Assembly (NCBI GenBank): GCA_009746045.1
Contig: RPFO01000103.1
Coordinates: 255,001 to 319,000, forward strand
Origin: Mesostigma viride
Lineage: Eukaryota > Streptophyta > Mesostigmatophyceae > Mesostigmatales > Mesostigmataceae
Direction: 5' to 3'
DNA length: 64,000 nucleotides
In this document: piece by piece, positions 56,522 to 64,000 of the stretch
Layout: every line of letters begins with the position of its first letter
Numbering within the stretch: position 1 is the stretch's first letter
The notes under the pieces: generated by a model
Database searches by the model: none
Told to the model about the DNA's origin: nothing
The model's input: only the letters and a program-made list of their open reading frames with translations
Position numbers and translations under genes: made by a program

Positions 56522-59500
56522 TCAGAGGATCCTGTATGTATCTCGACCACCTTCACGGTGATACTCCACATGCATGCACAGCACGTCATTGGCATTGACC
56601 GAGATGCTGTACATCCCCTCCGGCTTGACCGCCTTGCCCTGCTCATTCACACACATCGCATCCTCCACGCGGAAGGGGAAGCACACGGTCCGGCGGGCCC
56701 GTGAGCAACGATCTACCTGGCGCTGGCCCGGGCTGTACGGCTCCCTCATGGTTTCCACATGGCTTGGTTTGTCAGTACTAAAATCAAGTAGCTGGCGGAC
56801 AGGACCGGCCGAGTCAGCTAGACCTGTTGAACCTGGCCGCCCACCAAAGCCCGCTGGCCTCATCATTGCCGCGCGGCGTGCCTCGTCGACAGAACCCCCG
56901 CCGGCTGGGCCACGCAGGAGGTGGTCACAGTCGCTTCCATCACTTGTCCTGATGTCACCTGTGGTAACGCCAGTTTCATCAACATCAATATATGCCTGCC
57001 CGTGTCTATACTTGCGGACGTCACCCCTATCACCAGAGCCGTCACTTCCATCATCACCCCTGACTCGGGCACTCACATCATCGCTCCTGCCTCGTGCACC
57101 TGCCCCGCCATGCGACAACGTGAGGTTGACCTTGTCGAACGCGAACAGCTGTCGTCGCGGGCAGTCGGGGTGCTCTGTGGACACAAACATGAGCAGCGGG
57201 ACAAGAATGCTATCGTACGGCACGCCGTCGCCCTCCCTCCTGTCACCACCACGCTCCTCGCCGCCACGCGGGTGACTGACATCCGTTTCAACGGCATCCG
57301 ACTTCCCACGGCCCTCGCAGCGCTCCCCGTAGCTGACCTGGACGCAGGCCTGGACCCACGGCCCAACCGCAGCTCCATCCTCTTCCTTCACCCATGAACC
57401 TGCTGCAAACCCATGCCCTTGTCTTGCCCAAGATCCAGCCATCGCACCATCCCCGCCCTTGATCCCAGAACCGATCATGACCCCGCCCCTTCCCTTCTTC
57501 CAAGAGCCAACTGGAGACCCGCAATTGTCCTTGACCTGAGAGCCGTCGACACCACCCCCGCTGGCTTGGCTGACATCCCCTCGCATGCCCTCTCCCTCAT
57601 CTCCCTGAGGCCGCTGCCGCGAACCGTCACGCTCGTCCGTACCATTCTCTTCCGGGCTGGCTGGAGCACCGCCTTCCTTGATCAGAGCACCGTCAACGCC
57701 ATCCTTGATCAGGTGCAGCGAGCCGCCGCCTCGTAGATGGATAGGATCCAGACCACCATGGCCCTCTAGGTCAACTGGATCAAGCGTGCCGTCCCTCATC
57801 AGCATCCGTCGGGTCGCCATCCAAGGCTGTCTCACCGGACCACCGCTGCCGCCTTGGCTTTTCTCCGTCACAGACCCTGACCTGTTCTCTCCATCCTTAC
57901 CGGCCCCTTGCTTCCCTCTCTTAGTCGCCGTGTCGGCCCCACCGTCCTCTCCCTCCCCCCCCTTTCTTGCCTCGACGCCACCCTGCATTTGTCTCTTGAA
58001 CCTGTCGTCTCTCTCCCCTCCCTTGTCTCCCTTCCCTCCCTCTTCCTTGCTCGCCTCATCGCCTCCCCCCTCCCTCTTCTCCCTCTTATTTCTCGCCCTC
58101 TCCTCTTCCTTGCATGCTTCCTCCCCTCCCTTCCCTTGCCTCTCCCTTGTCTCTCCCTCTCCCTGCTCTTCCTTCTCCCATCCCCCCCCTCATCCCCTTC
58201 CCCCCCCTTCCCTGCCTGTCCTTCGTCTCGTCCCCCTCCTACCCCCAGGGTCTCCCGCACCCACCGATACTCCACCAAGTCCTCCACGTAGGACAGCCCC
58301 GCCCCAAAGGGGTACACCGCCTCCCCCTCGTAGAACCGGTACGTGTGGCCCGGGTCGCTGCGCATCCGTTCGTCGGTCATCGGCATGGCGTCTGCAAAGG
58401 AGGCCGGGTACACCTGCGGGTGCCAGCATACATTATGTAAGAGGGAATCCAGTACATCAAGGAGACGCACACGGCATGACTAAGGAGGCCACAATAGGCC
58501 ACGATAGGCCACGATAGGCCACGATAGGCCACGATAGGCCACGATAGGCCACGATAGGCCACAATAGGCCACGATAAGCCCCGATAGGCCCCGATAGGCC
58601 ACAATAGGCCCAGATAGGCCCAGACAGGCCCAGATAGGCCCAGGTAGGCCACACTAGGCCCCAATAGGCAACAGTATATAAAGTCATTTAGTGGATGGGC
58701 ATGTAATGGCAGGGCTGGGTGCCAGCAAATTAAAAGAATACAGTAGTATAGCGGAGAGGCAAGGTTAATTTCCAACACAGGTACAAGGAAGGGTGAAAAG
58801 ATGGGTACAGCTGAGGGAGGGAGGGAGGGAGGGAGGGAGGGAGGGAGGGAGGGAGGGAGGGAGGGAGGGAGGGAGGGAGGGAGGGAGGGAGGGAGGGAGG
58901 GAGGGAGGGAGGGAGGGAGGGAGGGAGGGAGGAGGGAGGAGGGAGGGAGGGAGGGAGGGAGGGAGGGAGGGAGGGAGGGAGGGAGGGAGGGAGGGAGGGA
59001 GGGAGGGAGGGAGGAGGGAGGGAGGGAGGGAGGGAGGGAGGAGGGAGGGAGGAGGGAGGAGGGAGGGAGGGAGGGAGGGAGGGAGGGAGGGAGGGAGGGA
59101 GGGAGGGAGGGAGGGAGGGAGGGAGGGAGGGGAGGGAGGGAGGAGGGAGGAGGAGGGAGGGAGGGAGGGAGGGAGGAGGGAGGGAGGGAGGGAGGGAGGG
59201 AGGGAGGGAGAGGGAGGAGGGAGGGAGGGAGGGAGGGAGGGAGGGAGGGAGGGAGGGAGGGAGGGAGGGAGGGAGGGAGGGAGGGAGGGAGGGAGGGTTG
59301 GGTTACACTTTGACGTGCTCTTTCCCCGAAATCCCTCAATCATGTTTTTGTCGTACCATCTTGGCTGCAGAGTCAGGAGTTTTGCGCCAAGATCCATCGT
59401 CCAGTTAGTAGATGCCAATGGAAATCATCTCAGCGCGTCCGCTCTTCACGCACCTCTCCAAATGAATTGGTTTCGCCTTTTCTTCGAACCTTAGGTTCTT

Positions 59501-62500
59501 CCGAAAATGGGCTCCGCCGTACCCTAAAGTTAGCTGATAATAAATACAAAAATAGGCACCACAAAGCCAGCTCACCGTGATGGGCAGACGGCCACTTGGG
59601 CTGAACTCCCCAAATATTGCCTCCGCGATCGCCCCCGCCGCCTCCTGCCCCGGGTACACCGCCTGCAGGATCGCCCCGACCCGGGCATCCCCCTTGGCCC
59701 ACGACACATCTACCCCGCTGCCCGCCACGAGCACCACCACGACCGGCCGAGGTGCCGCCGCAGCCACTGCCTCGAGAAGCTTCTGCTGTCGGCCTGGCAG
59801 CGTCAGGGTCTCCCTGTCGAGCTCCTCGGCTTCCACGGTGGGACCCAGGCCGAGGGCGAGGATGGTGATGTCAGAGGTGGCGGCCAGCGCTGCGGCCCGT
59901 CGGATGTCATCATCCTCCTCCTCCTCCTGCGTGTCATCCTGAATGTCCTTCACATTTTCCTTCTCCTCATCCTCTGAAACCTCATCCTGAAAATCCTCCG
60001 GCTTCTCCTCCGAATCGTCCACATCGTCTGGATTCCAATCCTCATCATCCTCCAGATTATCCTCCTCCTTCTCTTCCACATAATTTTGCAACACGACCCC
60101 CCCTCTGCCCGCCTTGATTGATCCGGAGGATTTGGCCTTGTTAGTGCCGGCAACGCTGCTGCCCCTGTCCTTGACGCCGCCATCGTGAACGCTCTCTCGA
60201 TGTATCATCGTGATGTCGTTGATGCCACAGCCAGGCTCGTAGGAGACGGTGCCGCCATGCCGCGCCAGCATGCGCGCGAGGGCATCCAGCAGGGACTCGA
60301 TGGGGGCGTGGCCGTCCCAGTAGTTGCCCTGGAGGGTGCGTGCACGAACACACATTACGCACACATCAATTTCGAGAGTTATAATAACACCTTTTTTCCT
60401 AATCCCAGAAGCTTCCCTGAGGGTGCGTGTGTGGACAGACATGCAATCGAAGTGAATGGTTCGTGGTGACGGTTCCACTCGCGAGAATGATGGACAGCAC
60501 ATTTTTGTCTCATTGATGAACACAGGTAGGGTGCCTAAACAGAGAGACTTGAATACATGTATGCAGAAGCTTGAATGCATGGATGCAGCCGGTAGAATCA
60601 ACCTTCAAGAACAGAGGAGGCGCACGCACGGACTCAAACACATATCAAATGGTTACAAGTACTCCCGCCCGCCCGCCGCCCGCCCGCCCGCCCGCCCGCC
60701 CGCCCGCCCGCCCGCCCGCCCGCCCGCAGCCCACCCGCTCGCATGCACCCAGGCATGGTAAGAAACTTCAAAAAAAAGGTGGCTTAATAAGATTAGTAGG
60801 ATTAGTAAAGCTGGCAGTGCAGACCAGACTACGACTATCAAAGGATCAATAAAAGAAGCGCACATGGTAAAGAGCATAAACCACTGTCGTAACCGCGTTC
60901 GACCAACATATATGAAGAAGACGCTAACACTTGATGCTATAGAGTTACAGCATAGTCGCTATAGCTGAACACAGCAAGCATATGATCACAAGATGGGGAC
61001 AACAAGGACGTCATCCGGCGACGCCAAGTGGCGCACGCAACCCTCGTACCGCGTTAGGCCACCAACATATGACAAGAACACGATTCGATGACCCAAGCGA
61101 CATGTGCCAATTCAAGCACGTAGACATGCGCAACGGTGAGCATCGTACCAGCAGCTCCTCCGTGACGTTCCCAAACGGCCCTACGAGCGCCACGCTCAGG
61201 GCCCCCAACGTCTTCAAGTCTTCCTCCCCGTTGCCCTCCCTTGCGCCAGCCTCGCTTTCCCTCAGTGACGCCCTTTCCCCTCTCTCCTGCGGCAACACCT
61301 TTTCCCCGCTTTCCAGCAGCGAAACATCACTGCCCATTTCTCGCCCTTGTTGTGCTTCCCCCCTTCCCACACCAAGGCTCCGATCCCCCCTAACAGAAGC
61401 ATCCATGCCATTCGCCTTCGTGGGTGCACCAACTCCAGTTGCGTGTTCCTTTGTGGGACGAGCATCCCCACCAGCATTCCCACCGCTGCCTATGGAGGCA
61501 TCGCTCTTACCGTCAACTGGAAAAGGAAACCCCCAGGGTTCACCCTGGGCGTTGGGGACGCTGTCTACCACCGCCGTCACAGGCGCCACAGCCAACGCAG
61601 GGGCTAGCACCAACGGCAGCCGCCCCGCCTCGTTCTTCAGGAGCACGAGCGACTGTCGTGCCAGCTCGTGGGCCGTGCGGCGATGTAGCTCGCACCCGAT
61701 CACATCAATGCCGGCGTCCGGCACGGGATCCATGTCAGCACCACCAACAACTGAGACCATGCCTGCATCCGACACCATTTTGATGCCTGCACCCGGCACC
61801 GTGTCAATCCTGGCTCGTGTCCGCAGCACGTCAGCACCAGCATCCGTCACCCCATCAACATCGGCATGTGTCACCGCATTAATGGGGGAATCATCCCCCA
61901 AGGGCACGCTTGCTCTGTCCGCCCGCCCGAACACCTCTCCCTCGGCCCCTTCGGCCGGCGCCGGGTCAAAGAGGCCCATGGCAACTCGCGCTATGAACAG
62001 CCGCACCACCGCCCTATCGACATCAGACTCGTCGGCCAGGCCCCGTTGGATCGCAGATGGCAGGTTGAGCGCTGTGCCGCCGCAGTCGAGGTCCGTTCCG
62101 GCGCGCAGGGAGGACGCGGCGGCTTCCGCCAGGTCGCCAGACCAGTGGTGGGTCATGGCCTGGGGGCAACCGCCGGTGACAGATGGTAGCACACGGGGTG
62201 TATGGCATGAGGGGATTGTGGGCCAACGTGTATCCAGAGGTGGGTCATGGCCTGGGGGCCCGCAGGAACAACAGAGGAGTTTGCCGGTGACAGATCATAG
62301 CATGATTATTACCCGGGTTATGATGGCAGATGATAGCGTTACAACCGGGGCTATGGTAGAAGATGAACAGCACTAGTACCGGGTTAACAATAGCACATGA
62401 ACAGCACTAGTACCGGGTTAACAATAGCACATGAAAAGCACTAGTACCGGGTTAACCATAGCACATGAACAGCACTAGTACCGGGTTAACAATAGCACAT

Positions 62501-63992
62501 GAACAGCACTAGTACCGGGTTAACAATAGCACATGAACAGCACTAGTACCGGGTTAACAATAGCACATGAACAGCACTAGTACCGGGTTAACAATAGCAG
62601 ATGAACAGCACTAGTACCGGGTTAACAATAGCACATGAACAGCACTAGTACCGGGTTAACAATAGCACATGAACAGCACTAGTACCGGGTTAACAATAGC
62701 AGATGAACAGCACTAGTACCGGGTTAACAATAGCACATGAACAGCACTAGTACCGGGTCAACAATAGCAGATGAATAGCACTAGCACTGGGGGTCTGACA
62801 GCATTATTGCCGGGGTAAAGAGCGTGAGGGATAACCAGTAGAATCGAGGCCAAACGGGAGTATGCCGGATGAATGGTGGGTTACCGGCTTACCGCCCGGA
62901 GGCAACCAACGGTGATGAATTATAGGCTGTCATTCAAGGACAGATGTCATTCCACTGTGATATAATTGATAGCACATGGGGGGGAGAGCATGAGGGAATG
63001 ACTACCAGCATTGTGGGCAAAACCCTGTTCAACCTAGACCCATCCGTGTACAGTCGTGGGTGATCGCCTGGAGGCACACCGCCGAAAGAGTTCCGTCAGG
63101 ACTAAAGAATATCCCAAAGGCAATCGCACCCAGGGGTAAGGATATCTGGGGGGTGTTGGCACCAAGGCTTGAGCCTTGAGATTAGGGTGGATAATGAGTG
63201 ACATGGAAACAGGGTGATTCTTGGCAAACGGGCGAAAAGACAGATGTGATATGAGATGGATCAACAAGTGAGGACCGCGGACAGATGCTGGGAAGTATCA
63301 ACGGCCTGCCATGCCATGCCATGCCATGCCATGCCATGCCATGCCAGGCCAGGCCAGGCCACGCCACGCCAGGCCAGGCCACGCCACGCCACGCCACGCC
63401 ACGCCACGCCACGCCACGCCACGCCACGCCACGCCACGCCACGCCACGCCACGCCACGCCACGCCACGCCACGCCACGCCACGCCACGCCACGCCACGCC
63501 ACGCCACGCCACGCCACGCCACGCCACGCCACGCCACGCCACGCCACGCCACGCCACGCCACGCCACGCCACGCCACGCCACGCCACGCCACGCCACGCC
63601 ACGCCACGCCACGCCACGCCATGCCATGCCGTGCCATGCCGTGCCATGCCATGCCATGCCATGCCGTGCCATGCCATGCCGTGCCATGCCATGCCGTGAG
63701 ATGGATCAGCGCGTGCGGAGAGATTTATAAGCTGGGTGGAAAGGCTGCCCAACAACGGACAGGAGAGGAAACAACACACTACTACGCAGTAGTAAAAAAC
63801 TCGGGCTGAGTCTAACATGAACTTTCCCAAGGCTGTTGTGGACGTGTTTTGGAACGGACGCTGAATTCGCAAGGGGGAGCGGGGGGGGGAGGGGGGGGGG
63901 TACTCGGCATCTAGCACGAGGGCGTCTAGCAAAATATGATTCTAACACACGCACCATGTCGTACTCGGCATCGCAGTCGCTGACGACATAGC
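56522..63992 (-). CDS. GH3 glycoside hydrolase, beta-xylosidase-like; 5' end outside the window
   Basis: Family GH3 enzymes of the BXL group cleave xylose or arabinose residues from cell-wall glycans outside the cell. Exons read on the minus strand: 63992-63955 (38 nt; [13 protein letters not shown] with the nucleophile Asp of VSDC); 62159-61149 ([40 protein letters not shown], later [20 protein letters not shown] and [15 protein letters not shown]); 60328-59576 ([17 protein letters not shown], then [56 protein letters not shown]); and 58413 onward ([37 protein letters not shown]). The fibronectin-III-like end lies in a frame open from 57988 to the stop at 56522 ([31 protein letters not shown]). 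Between about 58250 and 57990 the frame changes, so an unplaced intron or a frameshift exists there. Several low-complexity inserts interrupt conserved blocks. Signal peptide and N-terminal half are off the edge. Confidence 0.85.
58493..58670. repeat. 10-bp minisatellite (GGCCACGATA and variants)
   Basis: About 17 units (aggccacgat, aggccccgat, aggcccagat), in the GH3 intron between 59576 and 58413. Confidence 0.9.
58813..59296. repeat. (GAGG)n tetranucleotide array with GAG slips
   Basis: A ~480-bp homopurine run on the plus strand, in the same GH3 intron. PPSL/GREG frames are artefacts. Confidence 0.95.
60350..60440 (-). repeat. Echo of the acceptor edge of the third GH3 exon
   Basis: ccctggagggtgcgtgcac at the true border (60328-60345) recurs as ccctgagggtgcgtgtg at about 60415-60432, with another acgcacaca-type block between. 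Confidence 0.55.
60668..60726. repeat. (CGCC)n tetranucleotide array
   Basis: About 14 CCCG units, in the GH3 intron between 61149 and 60328. Confidence 0.9.
62225..62285 (-). repeat. Echo of the acceptor edge of the second GH3 exon
   Basis: aggtgggtcatggcctgggg, then gttt-gccggtgacagatc, copies the true border (62146-62186: tggtgggtcatggcctgggg then ccgccggtgacagatg). It includes the AG acceptor and lies about 80 bp upstream in sense. Confidence 0.8.
62365..62790. repeat. 34-bp minisatellite, about 12 units
   Basis: Units contain gaacagcactagtaccggg plus ttaacaatagcacat, very homogeneous, with decaying edge units. The array is in the GH3 intron between 63955 and 62159. Confidence 0.95.
63305..63700. 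repeat. (CATGC)n-(CACGC)n-(CATGC)n pentanucleotide array
   Basis: About 7 CATGC units, a few CAGGC, then about 50 CACGC units, then CATGC/CGTGC units. Same GH3 intron. PRHA/AWRG frames are artefacts. Confidence 0.95.
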
Positions 63993-64000
63993 CTGCAAAG

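Noticed and set aside
58377-59494. PPSL / GREG repeat proteins
   Set aside because: Translation of the GAGG array in a GH3 intron.
63256-63932. PRHA / AWRG repeat proteins
   Set aside because: Translation of the CACGC/CATGC array in a GH3 intron.

Overview
The window is nuclear DNA from a eukaryote, most likely of the green lineage and probably a streptophyte (charophyte) alga. The reasons are two intron-rich genes with GT-AG introns (a plant-type VPS52 and a beta-xylosidase-like GH3 enzyme), short TTTAGGG-type runs, LTR and non-LTR retrotransposons, a hAT transposon, and very dense microsatellites. A cytosine methyltransferase inside a Gypsy element also fits, because such elements have been reported from charophytes. 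The species call is inference.

Layout. 1-5040: little recognisable except one minus-strand gene for a DUF4336-like protein (2387-3562). 5041-11850: a patchwork of mobile DNA. It holds a 5'-truncated LINE with a reverse transcriptase, a 73-bp LINE end, a decayed hAT transposase split by a nested ORF1-only retroelement, a near-perfect 100-nt hairpin, and a tetranucleotide array that grew from a LINE 3' end. 12551-39917 (minus): one 27.4-kb VPS52 gene. I reconstructed 20 exons with consistent phases, from ATG to stop, about 760 aa. Its introns hold a sequence gap, hexanucleotide arrays, a 23-bp minisatellite, a 1.1-kb macrosatellite and many partial copies of the neighbouring exon edges. 40880-42262 (plus): a two-exon FHIT-like histidine-triad gene, divergent from VPS52. 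42750-45040: nested LINE/SINE-like ends and a pentanucleotide array. 45140-55879: a young Gypsy LTR retrotransposon with gag, protease, a C5 cytosine DNA methyltransferase, reverse transcriptase/RNase H, integrase and a terminal PHD finger. 56522-63992 (minus): the 3' part of a GH3 gene whose 5' end lies beyond the window.

The most interesting points are: (i) the Gypsy element that carries both a DNA methyltransferase and a PHD finger; (ii) the repeated echoing of exon-intron junctions into flanking introns in VPS52 and also in the GH3 gene; and (iii) several insertions bounded by target-site duplications that show LINE 3' hairpins plus short tails, one of which expanded into a 640-bp microsatellite. 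All calls come from reading the sequence. No database search was run.
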